Numbered from the stretch's first letter, positions 29,889-40,684 are shown. The stretch: DNA of 64,000 nucleotides from Pseudoxanthomonas sp. X-1 (GCF_020042665.1 NZ_CP083376.1:401001-465000), one strand, 5' to 3'. The notes: a model not told the origin generated them from the letters alone. Translations and numbers: made by a program.

Positions 29889-30647
29889 ATGCGCGCGCAT
29901 GTTCTGCTGGTGCATGGCGCCTGGCATGGGGCCTGGTGCTGGGAAGAGAAGCTGGCGCCCTGGCTGCGTGCGCAAGGACATCGCGTCCAGGCGCTGGATC
30001 TGCCGGGGCATGGCCGTTCCGGTCCGGCGCGCCTGCCGGCGATTCCGATCCGTGCCTACGTGGACAAGGTGGCCGAGTGCGTAAGCGCCAGTCGCGTCCC
30101 GGTCATCGTCGCGGGTCATTCCATGGGTGGCTTCGTGGTGCAGAAGCTCATGGAGCGGCGGCCCGCACGGCTGGCCGGTGTCGCGCTGTTCGCCAGCGTG
30201 CCGCCGTCCGGAGTGATCGGTGTTGTCCTGAGGCTGCTTCGCCATCGGCCGCTGGACCTGGCGCGCGCGGTGGTCGGCATGGACTTGTACCGGCTCGTGC
30301 GCGCGCCGCAACTGGCCCAGGCCATGTTCTATGCGGGTCTCACTGATGCGGCGCTGGGGGAGCGCTACTGGGGACGGCTACAGAACGAGTCCTTTCGCGC
30401 CTTCCTGGACATGCTGGTGCTGGATCTGCCGCGGCCGTCGCGGGTCGATCCGGCGTTGCCGAAATGGGTGATCGGTGGCCAGTTCGACGCGGTTTTTCCG
30501 CCTCGAGAGATCGTCCGTACCGCAAAGACCTATGGTGTAGCGCCGGTCTTCTATCCCTGCGGCCACAACCTGATGCTGGATGCGGACTGGGAAGCGGTGG
30601 CGCGTGACTTTTCCGCGTGGATAGACTCGCTTATCGAGCGGGCCTGA
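29889..30647 (+). CDS. Alpha/beta hydrolase (esterase) next to the monooxygenase
   Basis: A hydrolase of 252 residues resembling the salicylate methylesterase and hydroxynitrile lyase group: oxyanion segment HGAWHGAWCW (9-18), nucleophile Ser78 in GHSMGG, GGQFDAVFPP near the acid, and CGHNLML with the histidine. No signal peptide. It starts 11 bases after the monooxygenase stop, so it belongs to the same transcript and probably opens the ester or lactone made by that enzyme. This functional link is inference from context. Confidence 0.82.
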   Translation: MRAHVLLVHGAWHGAWCWEEKLAPWLRAQGHRVQALDLPGHGRSGPARLPAIPIRAYVDKVAECVSASRVPVIVAGHSMGGFVVQKLMERRPARLAGVALFASVPPSGVIGVVLRLLRHRPLDLARAVVGMDLYRLVRAPQLAQAMFYAGLTDAALGERYWGRLQNESFRAFLDMLVLDLPRPSRVDPALPKWVIGGQFDAVFPPREIVRTAKTYGVAPVFYPCGHNLMLDADWEAVARDFSAWIDSLIERA

Positions 30648-30692
30648 ACTTCCGAGGACGAGCCCCGCCGCGCAGGGCGGCGGGCGCTGGGC

Positions 30693-31352
30693 TCAGGCCT
30701 TGCTCCAGGCGTAGAAGCGCTTCCAGCCGTTGCGCACGCCGCTCACCCACGGGCGCTGAGCGACCACGCGCGCGCGCATGCCGGTGATCTCGCGTCCGGT
30801 CAGGCGGCGCTGGATCTTCAGTGCGTTGGCCAGGTCCGAGCGGCGCAGTTCGCGCAGCAGGGGCAGGCGCATCATCCAGCGCGGCAGGCGCATGGCCGAG
30901 GCGTAGTCCAGCAGGACCAGCGTGCCGCCGCTGACCATCAGGTTGGAGGTGTGCAGGTCGTTGTGGGTGATGCCGGCGGCGTGCAGCTGGGCGATCATCG
31001 CGCGCAGCTGGCGGAACAGCGTCTTGCCGGCGTCCATCGCCTCGCTGCCCAGCACCGTGCCGGAGACGAACTCCATGCCCAGCAGCAGGCCGCCGGCGGT
31101 GCCCAGCAGCATCGGCGCGTGGCGCCAGCCGGCCAGATGCCGGAGCATGCGTGCCTCACGCCAGACCAGCAGCCGCGCCAGCAGCGCCATCGGGGTGCCG
31201 GCATAGCGGCGGTAGTCCTTGACCACCACCGGACGGCCCTCGTAGGGCGTGACGTAGACGTCCGGCTCGAGGACACGCTCGCCGCGCTTGAGCAGCTTGG
31301 CGGTGGCCGGCAGCCGGGCGCCGGGATGGAAGGGAAGCAGGGCGGTGTTCAT
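30693..31352 (-). CDS. Kdo/WaaP-type kinase-like protein
   Basis: This 219-residue protein has the compact kinase fold of lipopolysaccharide kinases. HNDLHTSNLMV is the catalytic HxDLxxxN loop and LLDYASA the metal-binding segment with Asp. KDYRRYAGTP in the N-terminal lobe may hold the ATP lysine. It has no membrane segments. Family members phosphorylate Kdo or heptose in lipid A-core; no other LPS gene adjoins, so the target is uncertain. The start at 31352 begins the conserved part; an upstream extension lacks similarity. Confidence 0.75.
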   Translation of the reverse strand: MNTALLPFHPGARLPATAKLLKRGERVLEPDVYVTPYEGRPVVVKDYRRYAGTPMALLARLLVWREARMLRHLAGWRHAPMLLGTAGGLLLGMEFVSGTVLGSEAMDAGKTLFRQLRAMIAQLHAAGITHNDLHTSNLMVSGGTLVLLDYASAMRLPRWMMRLPLLRELRRSDLANALKIQRRLTGREITGMRARVVAQRPWVSGVRNGWKRFYAWSKA

Positions 31353-31555
31353 GATCGTTTGCCTCGCGCTTGGTGTCGGTGGGGGGGTACGGGGGGACCG
31401 ACAGCGCCGGGAATTACTGAACTTTTTGGTTCGGCAAACAATTCTAACGTCTTTCCGACATCGGGGTGTAACGAAATTCCGACAGAGACTGTTCCGCGGA
31501 AGGGCGTGATCGGACGTCCCGAGTGCCAATGGCCAGCCCCGGGGCGCGGAGGCTC

Positions 31556-31628
31556 GGTGGGAGCCGCCATGGCGGCGAGGGCTTTCCCAGGGCGGCTCAG
31601 GCGCCGGAAATCAGCCCCTCGCCGCTCC
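31556..31628. repeat. Degraded family A repeat
   Basis: A full left arm (GGTGGGAGCCGCCATGGCGGCG at 31556-31577) is followed by a damaged right arm around 31612-31628. It lies between the kinase-like gene and the terminator of the TonB receptor. Confidence 0.55.
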
Positions 31629-31660
31629 GAACGCCCTCGTCCGTTCCGCCCTGGGCCCCA

Positions 31661-31700
31661 AAAAACGCAAGCGGGGCGCGGACTTGCGTCCGCGCCCCGC
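31661..31700 (-). terminator. Intrinsic terminator of the TonB-dependent receptor gene
   Basis: A 13-bp stem (GCGGGGCGCGGAC at 31671-31683 with its complement at 31688-31700) and a 4-base loop is followed on the minus strand by TTGCGTTTTTTGG. It is the most convincing Rho-independent terminator in the window. Confidence 0.85.
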
Positions 31701-31729
31701 CCGGGGTCACACCCATCTGGCCTAGGCGA

Positions 31730-34024
31730 TCAGAAGTCCGCGCCGAAGGTCAGGAAGTACTGGCGCGGCGCATCGGCATGGATGGCGTAGCGCGTCCCGG
31801 CCGGGTCGGTCGGGGCGAACGAGCTCAGCTGGCCGGCGTAGCGCTTGTCGGTCAGGTTGGCCACGTTGAAGGACACCCGCACGTTGCGCAGGCCCAGGCC
31901 GGGTCCGAAGTCGTAGCCGGTGCCGAAGTCGAAGGTGGTCACGCCCGGCACCGACTGATCGTTGGTGTAGGTGTAGTAGCGCTTGCCGGTGTACTTGCCG
32001 CGCAGGCTGACGTTCCAGCCGTCGCCGCGCCAGCTCAGTTCGCTGGAGGCCATGCGCTGGGGCGTGTCGACGGTGATCTTGTCGGCCACCGGCACCACCT
32101 GGCCGCCGGAGACGTAGTCGTCCTCGTAGGTGCTCTTGTTCCAGGACAGCGCGTTGTACCACTCGAAGCCCGCGCCGGGCTTGAGAATGAAGGTCAGCTC
32201 GGCGCCGTTGCTCTTGACCGAGCCGACGTTGACGAACTTGGTGACGCACTCCGGGCGCGTGCCGACCTCGATGCTCGAACACGGGTTGAGCGAGAGCAGG
32301 CGGTTGTCGAAGATCACGTGGTAGGCCGCCAGCGAGGCCTGGTAGCGCTCGCCGAAGGTGCGCCAGCCGGCTTCCAGCGTGCGCGACTTCTCCGGCTCCA
32401 GGCCCTTGGCCGCGGCGAAGGACTGCGGGGTGACCTGGAGCGGGCCGCCGCTGCCGCCGCCGACGAAGGCGGCGATGTTCTGCGCGTAGGAGGCGAACAG
32501 CTCGTTGTCCTGGTTCAGCCTGAAGCCCAGGCCGACCTGCGGCAGGGCGCTCTTCTTGGCCACCAGGGTGCCGCTGGCCACCAGCGTTTCCACGCCGGGC
32601 TTGGCCTTGGCGGTCATCTCGGTGCGCGGACTCTTGATGCCCACGTCCACGGTCAGGCGGTCGTCGAGGAAGCGCATCCGGTCCTGCACGTAGAACTGGC
32701 GGGTGCGGATGGTGTAGTCCTGGTCGAACAGGCGGCGATTGGGCCGGTTGAGGTAGAAGTCGTCCAGGAACGGGCCGCTGACGTAGTAGAAATTGCGCTC
32801 GACGTTGTGGTCGTTGTACTCGTACCACAGGCCCGCCTCCAGTTCGTGCAGGCCCCAGCGCCAGTTCAGCGCCGCGGTGCCGCCGGTGCGGTTGATGGTG
32901 TAGTTGGTCGAGCGGATCGAGATCGGAAGCGCCTGCGGCGTGTTGGGATAGGAGGGCTGGCCCGGCGCCCACCAGTGGCCCTGGCCGCGGTTCTCGTGGT
33001 GGTAGGCCAGCAGTTTCAGATGGGCCTCGCCGCCCAGGGCGATGTCGCCATCGAGTGCGTAGAGGTTGTCGTCGCGCAGCGCGCGGCTCTGGTAGTAGGC
33101 GTCGTCGATGCTGTTGACCCCGCCGCTGAAGCGGCAGCGCGCGGCGTTGTAGGTCGCCGGTGCGCAGTAGGCCGCGGCCACGGCGCGGTCCCAGTCCGGG
33201 GCGTAGATGTTCCAGTCCCAGCCCAGGCCGCGGGCGAGCATGCTCTTGGACAGGTAGGAATAATTGGGCTGGTTGACGCGCGAGGTGGCGATGAACGCGC
33301 CGAAACGGTTGTCGCCCACGTTCCACACCGCCTTGGCGTTGAACTGCCTGGTCTTCTGCGCCTGGTGCGGCGGCGCCCACGTGTCGGCGTCCTGGCGCAC
33401 GGCGGAGACGTAGGCCGAGAAGCCGTGCAGGTCGCCGGTGTCGGCGCGCAGGTAGGTGCGGTTCTGGTGGTCGCTGCCGATGGTCTGCTGCAGGCGGCCG
33501 CCGGCCTCGGTGTCCGGATCCTGCGAGTAGTACTGCAGGGTGCCGCCCAGGTTGCTGGTGGAGGCCACGCCGAGCGAGCCGATGCCCTGCGACAATTCGA
33601 CGCCGGCGAGGTTCTCGGGGATCAGCGCGCGCGAGATGCTCAGACCGTTGTAGTTGCCGTAGCTGTTGTCGCCCAGCGGGATGCCATCGAGCGTATAGCC
33701 CAGGCGGCTCTTGTCGAAGCCGCGCAGGGTGATGGACTGCGATTCCTCGTTGGCGCCGAAGGCGTCGTTGGACTGCACCGACACGCCCGGCAGCTTGTCC
33801 AGCAGCTTCTGCCCGCTGGTGCCCGGCGGCAGCACCTGCTTGTCGACCTGGGTGATGCGCTGCACCTGGCGGGTTTCGCCGCGGCCGATGACCGACACGC
33901 TGTCCAGCGTCTTGGCGGTGGTGTCGGCGTCGGCCGGCGCGGCGGGCGGGGTGTCGTCGGTGGCGTAGGCGTTCGCGGCGCACAAGGCGAGCGACACCGC
34001 GACCGTCAGGGAGCGGATGTGCAT
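31730..34024 (-). CDS. TonB-dependent outer-membrane receptor
   Basis: A receptor of 764 residues: signal peptide (about 1-21, AANAYA), a TonB-box-like ETRQVQRITQVDKQVL region, a plug domain (about 45-175 with LRGFDKSRLGYTLDGIPLGD), and a 22-strand beta barrel that ends in Phe. It imports a bound ligand with energy from TonB. A GlpQ-like phosphodiesterase lies upstream on the same strand and hints at a phosphorus-containing ligand, which is inference. The start at 34024 gives a good signal peptide; a 51-codon extension would not. Confidence 0.88.
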   Translation of the reverse strand: MHIRSLTVAVSLALCAANAYATDDTPPAAPADADTTAKTLDSVSVIGRGETRQVQRITQVDKQVLPPGTSGQKLLDKLPGVSVQSNDAFGANEESQSITLRGFDKSRLGYTLDGIPLGDNSYGNYNGLSISRALIPENLAGVELSQGIGSLGVASTSNLGGTLQYYSQDPDTEAGGRLQQTIGSDHQNRTYLRADTGDLHGFSAYVSAVRQDADTWAPPHQAQKTRQFNAKAVWNVGDNRFGAFIATSRVNQPNYSYLSKSMLARGLGWDWNIYAPDWDRAVAAAYCAPATYNAARCRFSGGVNSIDDAYYQSRALRDDNLYALDGDIALGGEAHLKLLAYHHENRGQGHWWAPGQPSYPNTPQALPISIRSTNYTINRTGGTAALNWRWGLHELEAGLWYEYNDHNVERNFYYVSGPFLDDFYLNRPNRRLFDQDYTIRTRQFYVQDRMRFLDDRLTVDVGIKSPRTEMTAKAKPGVETLVASGTLVAKKSALPQVGLGFRLNQDNELFASYAQNIAAFVGGGSGGPLQVTPQSFAAAKGLEPEKSRTLEAGWRTFGERYQASLAAYHVIFDNRLLSLNPCSSIEVGTRPECVTKFVNVGSVKSNGAELTFILKPGAGFEWYNALSWNKSTYEDDYVSGGQVVPVADKITVDTPQRMASSELSWRGDGWNVSLRGKYTGKRYYTYTNDQSVPGVTTFDFGTGYDFGPGLGLRNVRVSFNVANLTDKRYAGQLSSFAPTDPAGTRYAIHADAPRQYFLTFGADF

Positions 34025-34180
34025 GTTCGAAGCGTCGTTGGTGAGGGGAGGCGCGCGTGGGCGCCCGGACACCTTGACCGACGAACATGAAAGCTTTCTT
34101 ACGAAGTGGACGCGGCGTTGCACGCGCGCCGGGCGATGCACGCGTTGTGACGGGAGGGCCGCGCAGGCGCTCAGCATTCC
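34025..34180. other. Gap between the GlpQ-like gene and the TonB receptor
   Basis: These 156 bases may hold a promoter for the receptor or a leader. A Pho-box-like pattern (two CTGTCAT-type repeats 11 bp apart) was looked for and not found. Confidence 0.4.
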
Positions 34181-35293
34181 TCAGGGTTTATGCCAGCCGT
34201 CTACCGCTTGTCTTCCGAGAGCCGGGTCGTCGGTGAAGAAGCCATCCACGCCGGCATCGAGGAAGGCGCGCATCTCGCGGATCGAACCGGCGTCGCTGCG
34301 CGTGGCGGGTTCGCGGCCCTGCTGCAGGTCCTTGGGCAGGAAGGCGTTCTCGGGGCGGAAGGTGTAGGGCACCACCTTCAGGCCGGCCGCGTGCGCGTCG
34401 GCGATGATCGCGGTGGGCTTGCCCAGGTTGCCCTGGGCATCCAGCGGCAGCAGCATGCGGTTGGCGGGCCCGAGCAGCTGCGCGTACCGCGCGATGTCCT
34501 TCAGTCCCTGCGGGGTGAGCATGTGCGCGTAGGTGGTGCCGCCGCCGGCGGCCAGCACGTCGCCGGGACGCTCCTTCGGGTCGCCGATCAGCTGGACCAG
34601 GCGGACGTTGGGGTGCGTGTCACCCAGCAGGCCATGCAGCTGCTTGAGGTTGGCGATCTCGAAGGACTGGATCACCACCGGCGCGCTGCGCGTATAGGCA
34701 TGCACGCCCAGGGTGGTGACGACCTTGGCCTCCATCGGCAGTCCGCGCTGCTGGAAGTAGGTCGGATGCTTGATCTCCGGGATCAGTCCGATCACGCGTC
34801 CGCGCGCGGCCGATTCGGCGGCGGTGAAGTCGATGATCTCGTCCAGGGTGACCAGCTGGAACTGGCCGTCGAAGGCGGTGCCGCGCAGCTTGGGCAGGCG
34901 TTCGCGTGCACGCAGGGTCTTCAGTTCGGCCAGGGTGAAGTCTTCGGTGAACCAGCCGGTGACGGTCTGGCCATCGATGGTCTTGGTGGTCTGGCGGGCG
35001 GCGAACTCGGGGTGCGCGGCCACGTCGGTGGTGCTGCCGATCTCGTTCTCGTGGCGCGCCAGCAGGGCGCCGTCCTTGCTGGAGACCAGGTCGGGTTCGA
35101 TGTAATCGGCGCCGTCGGCGATGGCCTTGGCGTAGGAGGCCAGGGTGTGTTCGGGGCGCAGGGCGCTGGCGCCGCGGTGTCCGATCACCAGGAGCCGGTC
35201 GCTCGGCACCGGTTTCATTGGCGCGTCCTGTGCGGCGGCGTGGAGGGGCAGCGTGGCGCCCATGCAGGCCATCAGGAACAGGGTCGATCGCAT
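34181..35293 (-). CDS. Glycerophosphodiester phosphodiesterase, exported (GlpQ type)
   Basis: The exported enzyme of 370 residues starts with a signal peptide (MRSTLFLMACMGATLPLHAAA) and then the GDPD domain: IGHRGASALRPEHT with the catalytic HRG, DYIEPDLVSSKDG with the metal ligands, and LIPEIKHP further on. It releases glycerol-3-phosphate and an alcohol from glycerophosphodiesters in the periplasm. AAGGAG lies 6 bases before the second of two adjacent ATGs (35293), which is preferred. The TonB receptor gene follows downstream after 156 bases. Confidence 0.88.
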   Translation of the reverse strand: MRSTLFLMACMGATLPLHAAAQDAPMKPVPSDRLLVIGHRGASALRPEHTLASYAKAIADGADYIEPDLVSSKDGALLARHENEIGSTTDVAAHPEFAARQTTKTIDGQTVTGWFTEDFTLAELKTLRARERLPKLRGTAFDGQFQLVTLDEIIDFTAAESAARGRVIGLIPEIKHPTYFQQRGLPMEAKVVTTLGVHAYTRSAPVVIQSFEIANLKQLHGLLGDTHPNVRLVQLIGDPKERPGDVLAAGGGTTYAHMLTPQGLKDIARYAQLLGPANRMLLPLDAQGNLGKPTAIIADAHAAGLKVVPYTFRPENAFLPKDLQQGREPATRSDAGSIREMRAFLDAGVDGFFTDDPALGRQAVDGWHKP

Positions 35294-35790
35294 CATGCAC
35301 TCCTTGGAAGCAGGCGCGCGTGGTCGCCCCTGCGTGACCATGCAGCCTCGCATGCGGGGATGGCGTGTGGGTGACATTGCGTTACGTGCTGGGCCGGAGT
35401 TCCTCCGGAGACAGGGATTCTTTTGCCGATCGCGGGATTGCGGGATCGCAGTGCGGCGCTTGCGTTTCCTGGCTTCGGAGGGGCAGCGGGCCGGCGGGCG
35501 GTGTCCGCTTTTCCCTCAATCAGGGCATCCTGCCCTGATTCGGGCGCTCGGCTTCCTGCCTCGCTCGTCGCGGCCCCCGCCCGCCGGCCCGCTGCCTCGC
35601 GCTTCAAGTCGGAGGGCTTCGGTCAAAAGGAGGATCTGGTCGAAAGAGATCCTGAGCCCCTCTCCCATCGGGAGAGCTCGAAGTCGCGGCTAGCGACAGA
35701 GGGGGGAGGGTGCGGGCGAAGCCCGCAACACCCAGACCACTGGGTCCGGATCCAGCCGTCGCGGAGCCTTGGCAACAGGGGCGTGCAACG
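35294..35790. other. Long non-coding stretch between the GlpQ-like gene and speE
   Basis: No supported gene is present. The stretch holds the CTCTCCCATCGGGAGAG hairpin (about 35659-35675) and GCGGGCGAAGCCCGC near 35713, resembling the CCCTCTCCC-type repeat of related genomes. The promoter of the phosphodiesterase gene must lie in its left part. Confidence 0.45.
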
Positions 35791-35823
35791 AAAAACGCCG
35801 CGCGGGCTGCCCCGCGCGGCGTT
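35791..35823 (-). terminator. Intrinsic terminator of speE
   Basis: A 13-bp stem (35794-35806 with 35811-35823) and 4-base loop, followed on the minus strand by GTTTTTCG, just downstream of the speE stop. Confidence 0.8.
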
Positions 35824-35861
35824 GGGTTGCGTCGCGCGCCCGGTTCGGGCGCGGGCGGGGC

Positions 35862-36722
35862 TCAGCCTTCGCCCAGCGCCTGGGCCACGAACGGCGGCGG
35901 CACCAGCGTGCCGGTGTGCTGGTGGGCGGTGTAGTACAGGGTCTGGAACGGCTTGGCCTGCGCGTCCTGGACGCGGAATGCGAAGTCCGCGCCGGCGTCC
36001 TTGGAGGCGATGGTCACGCTCCACCAGCCGGTCGGGTAGCACGGCTGCGGGAAGGGCAGGGTCTTGAACGCCTTGAAGCCCGCCTTGCCCATCTCCGCGC
36101 GCATGTCGCGGATCAGGTCCAGCAGCGCCAGCGGCGATTCGGACTGCTGCACCAGCAGGCCGTCGGGCTTGAGCGCCTTGAAGCAGCTTTCGAAGAACGC
36201 CTGGTTGAACAGCCCCTCGGCCGGGCCGATCGGGTCGGTGGAGTCCACGATCACCACGTCCACGCTGCCCGCCGGGCAGTTGGCCATGTAGGCCACGCCA
36301 TCGTCGAACAGCAGCTCGGCGCGGGCATCGCCGTTGGATTCGCACAGCTCGGGGAAGTACTTCTCGGCCATGCGCGTGACCTGCTCGTCGATGTCGCACT
36401 GGGTCGCGCTTTCCACGCCCGGGTGCTTGAGCACCTCGCGCAGGGTGCCGCAGTCGCCGCCGCCGATGATCACCACGCGCTTGGGGTTCGGGTGGGTGAA
36501 CAGCACCGGGTGGCTGATCATCTCGTGGTAGAAGAAGTTGTCCTTGGTGGTGAGCATCATCGCCCCGTCGATCACCATCAACTTGCCCCAGTCGGTGCTG
36601 TCGTAGATCTCGATCTTCTGGAACGGGGACTGCACTTCGTCCAGCTTGCCCTTCAGGCGGAAGCCGATGGCCGAGCCGGTCGGCTGGAAGTGTTCGATGT
36701 ACCAGGCGTCGTTGTCGCTCAT
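35862..36722 (-). CDS. speE: Spermidine synthase
   Basis: SpeE transfers an aminopropyl group from decarboxylated SAM to putrescine. The protein of 286 residues has the expected GGGDCGTLREV nucleotide loop (about 82-92), the acidic CDIDEQV segment, and DSTDPIGPAEGLF with the catalytic aspartates. TACAAT at 36759-36754 on the minus strand is a good -10 element 30 bases before the ATG, giving a short leader without a clear Shine-Dalgarno sequence. speA lies 2 kb away on the other strand. No SpeD, which makes the aminopropyl donor, is in the window. Confidence 0.94.
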   Translation of the reverse strand: MSDNDAWYIEHFQPTGSAIGFRLKGKLDEVQSPFQKIEIYDSTDWGKLMVIDGAMMLTTKDNFFYHEMISHPVLFTHPNPKRVVIIGGGDCGTLREVLKHPGVESATQCDIDEQVTRMAEKYFPELCESNGDARAELLFDDGVAYMANCPAGSVDVVIVDSTDPIGPAEGLFNQAFFESCFKALKPDGLLVQQSESPLALLDLIRDMRAEMGKAGFKAFKTLPFPQPCYPTGWWSVTIASKDAGADFAFRVQDAQAKPFQTLYYTAHQHTGTLVPPPFVAQALGEG

Positions 36723-36753
36723 CGGGGGGCGGTCCGGGCAAAAAAGGGGCGCA

Positions 36754-36799
36754 ATTGTAGCCCACCGCCTGTTGCGTTCCCGGGTCCGTCGCTTAGCAT
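36754..36799. promoter_or_regulatory. Divergent promoters of speE and the M48 peptidase
   Basis: For speE (minus strand) TACAAT lies at 36759-36754, with no good -35. For the peptidase (plus strand) TTGCGT at 36772-36777 and TAGCAT at 36794-36799 are 16 bp apart. Both are judged by similarity to the sigma-70 consensus only. Confidence 0.4.
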
Positions 36800-36836
36800 C
36801 CGCCACCGGGACGTGTTCACGAACAGGGGATGCAGG

Positions 36837-38690
36837 ATGCAGTCTGTCGAAGCCTATCGCGCGCTGGTGGAGCGCCTGCAGCGCCGCGCGGTGACCTCGC
36901 CGCTGCTGTATCGGCTGCAGTTGGCCGGGCTGGCGGGACTGGGATTCGCGGTGCTGGCCGGCTCGGTGGTCGGGGCGCTGGGCGTGTCGGTCGGACTGGT
37001 CGTGGTGCTGGCGGCGATCAAGCCCGGCCTGCTCGTCTACCTGTTCAAGCTGATCCTGATCCCGCTGATCTTCGGCTATTCGGTGCTGCGCGCGCTGTGG
37101 GTGCGGATCGAACCCCCGCAGGGGTATCGGATCGCGTCCGGCGAGGCGCCGGCGCTGGAGGCGGAGGTGGAGCGCCTGCGCAAGGCGGCGGGCGCGCCGG
37201 CGCTGGCGGGCATCATCGTGGACACCGATCTGAATGCGGCGGCGGCCAGCGTGCCGCGCGTGCTGGGGCTGTTGGGGCATCGGCACTTCCTGGTGCTGGG
37301 CCTGCCCCTGATGCAGGCGATGGACCGCGCGCAGCTGTCCGCGGTGATCGCCCACGAGTTCGGCCACCTGGGCGGCGGGCACGGCCGGTTCGGGGCGTGG
37401 ATCTACCGGGTCCGGGTGAGCTGGTTCAGGTTGCTGCATGCGCTGGAGGCGCGCGAGGCCTGGGCGGCGGGGATGTTCCGCAAGTTCTTCGGCTGGTACG
37501 CGCCGTACTTCAACGCCTACAGCTTCGTGCTGGCGCGCGATAACGAGCTGGCGGCGGACCGTATCGCGGCAAGCGTGTCCGGCGGCGGCCAGACGATGGC
37601 CGACGCGCTGGTCAGGACCAGCGTGCTGAGCGGTCGCCTGCACCAGGGCTTCCTGCCCGCGGTGCATGAGACCGCGCGGGAAATGCCGCATCCGCCCGAG
37701 CTGCTGTATCGCGACATGGGCGTGGCGCTGCGGCGTGCCCACCCGGGCGACGCCCAGTGGCTGGAGCGCGCGCTGGCCCATGACGCGGGGCTGGACGACA
37801 CGCACCCGCCGCTGCGCGTGCGCCTGTCCGCCCTGGGCGCGAATGAGATCGCCCTGGACGAACCGGCGCAGTCGGCGGCCGAGGCCTTGCTGGGCGACCT
37901 GCTGCCGCGCCTGGAACAGGCGTTCAGCCAGCGCTGGCGGGCCGACGTGCAGCGAGACTGGATGGCCGAGTACCACCGGCGCCAGGAAGAGGCCGCGCGC
38001 GTGGCCGAGCTGGCGCAGGCGCAGCGCTCGCCCGAGCAGGAGGTGGAGTACCTGCTGCTGGCCGGGCATTTCCAGCCGGGCGAGCAGGACCAGCTCGCGG
38101 CGCTGCAGGCGGCGGTCGCACGCGTGCCGACGCATCTGGAAGGCCAGCTCCGCCTTGGGGCGGTGCTGCTCGACCGGGGCGACGCAGCGGGCGTGGCGCA
38201 TCTGCGGCAGGCGCTTGCGCTGGATGCCGGCTACACCGGGGCGGTCCTGCAGCGGCTGCATGCCTTCTACCAGGCAACGGGCGAGGTGGCGGCCGCCCAG
38301 GCCGTGGAGGAGGAATTCGATGTCTGGCAGCGGCGGCAGCGCGCCCTGGCCAAGCGCAGATTCACCCTGTCGGACGAGGACCGGTTCCTGCCGCACGGCC
38401 TCAAGGGCGAAGTCCTCGCAGGACTGCGGAATGCCCTGGCCAAAACCAACGTGGTGCGGCGTGCCTGGCTGGTGCGCAAGGCCCTGGCGGGTGGCGATGC
38501 CGGCGAGCACTTCCTGCTGCTGGTGCAGTGGCGGGGCCTGGTGTTCAGCCGTAGCGGGGCGCTGCAGCGGGTGCTGGATGCGGTGGAACTACCGGGTTCG
38601 GTGCAGGTGTTCGATGACGCCGATCGCCGTCGCTACGCACGGCGGTTGCGCAAGGCGGCCGGGGCGCCGGTCTGGCGCCGGGGGCGCTGA
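36837..38690 (+). CDS. M48 family metallopeptidase with N-terminal membrane segments
   Basis: A protein of 617 residues: two or three hydrophobic segments at about 25-90 anchor it in the inner membrane, then an M48 zinc peptidase domain follows with HEFGH at 173-177 and the third ligand Glu237 in ARDNELAADR. The C-terminal 200 residues contain helical, TPR-like repeats (VEYLLLAGHFQPGEQD, RLGAVLLDRGDAAGVAHLRQAL). The enzyme is probably involved in membrane protein or stress quality control, like other M48 members. It sits between speE and speA; no link to polyamines is known. ATG at 36837 has GCAGG upstream. Confidence 0.82.
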   Translation: MQSVEAYRALVERLQRRAVTSPLLYRLQLAGLAGLGFAVLAGSVVGALGVSVGLVVVLAAIKPGLLVYLFKLILIPLIFGYSVLRALWVRIEPPQGYRIASGEAPALEAEVERLRKAAGAPALAGIIVDTDLNAAAASVPRVLGLLGHRHFLVLGLPLMQAMDRAQLSAVIAHEFGHLGGGHGRFGAWIYRVRVSWFRLLHALEAREAWAAGMFRKFFGWYAPYFNAYSFVLARDNELAADRIAASVSGGGQTMADALVRTSVLSGRLHQGFLPAVHETAREMPHPPELLYRDMGVALRRAHPGDAQWLERALAHDAGLDDTHPPLRVRLSALGANEIALDEPAQSAAEALLGDLLPRLEQAFSQRWRADVQRDWMAEYHRRQEEAARVAELAQAQRSPEQEVEYLLLAGHFQPGEQDQLAALQAAVARVPTHLEGQLRLGAVLLDRGDAAGVAHLRQALALDAGYTGAVLQRLHAFYQATGEVAAAQAVEEEFDVWQRRQRALAKRRFTLSDEDRFLPHGLKGEVLAGLRNALAKTNVVRRAWLVRKALAGGDAGEHFLLLVQWRGLVFSRSGALQRVLDAVELPGSVQVFDDADRRRYARRLRKAAGAPVWRRGR

Positions 38691-38715
38691 CACGGCGGGG
38701 AAAGGAGGGGGACGA

Positions 38716-38721
38716 TAGAAT
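38716..38721 (+). promoter_or_regulatory. Candidate -10 element of speA
   Basis: TAGAAT lies 30 bases upstream of the speA ATG and just after the M48 stop. No -35 of good spacing is seen. It suggests that speA has its own promoter apart from the peptidase gene. Confidence 0.4.
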
Positions 38722-38751
38722 GCGCGCCCCTCACGTTCCCAGGCAGTACCC

Positions 38752-40641
<1,890 letters not shown>

Positions 40642-40684
40642 TGGGTGCTGAGCGTCTGTGCGATCTGAGGGAGAGGGTCTGGCT

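Noticed and set aside
34025..34180. Pho box before the TonB receptor
   Set aside because: Two 7-base repeats with 11-bp period were not found; the nearest match (CTTTCAT) has no partner at the required distance.
35294..35607. Small minus-strand frame upstream of the GlpQ-like gene
   Set aside because: No ribosome-binding site, no homology in view, and low-complexity composition.
36723..38510. Upstream extension of the speE frame over the M48 gene
   Set aside because: The extension is antisense to the peptidase. SpeE starts at 36722, where the family N-terminus lies.
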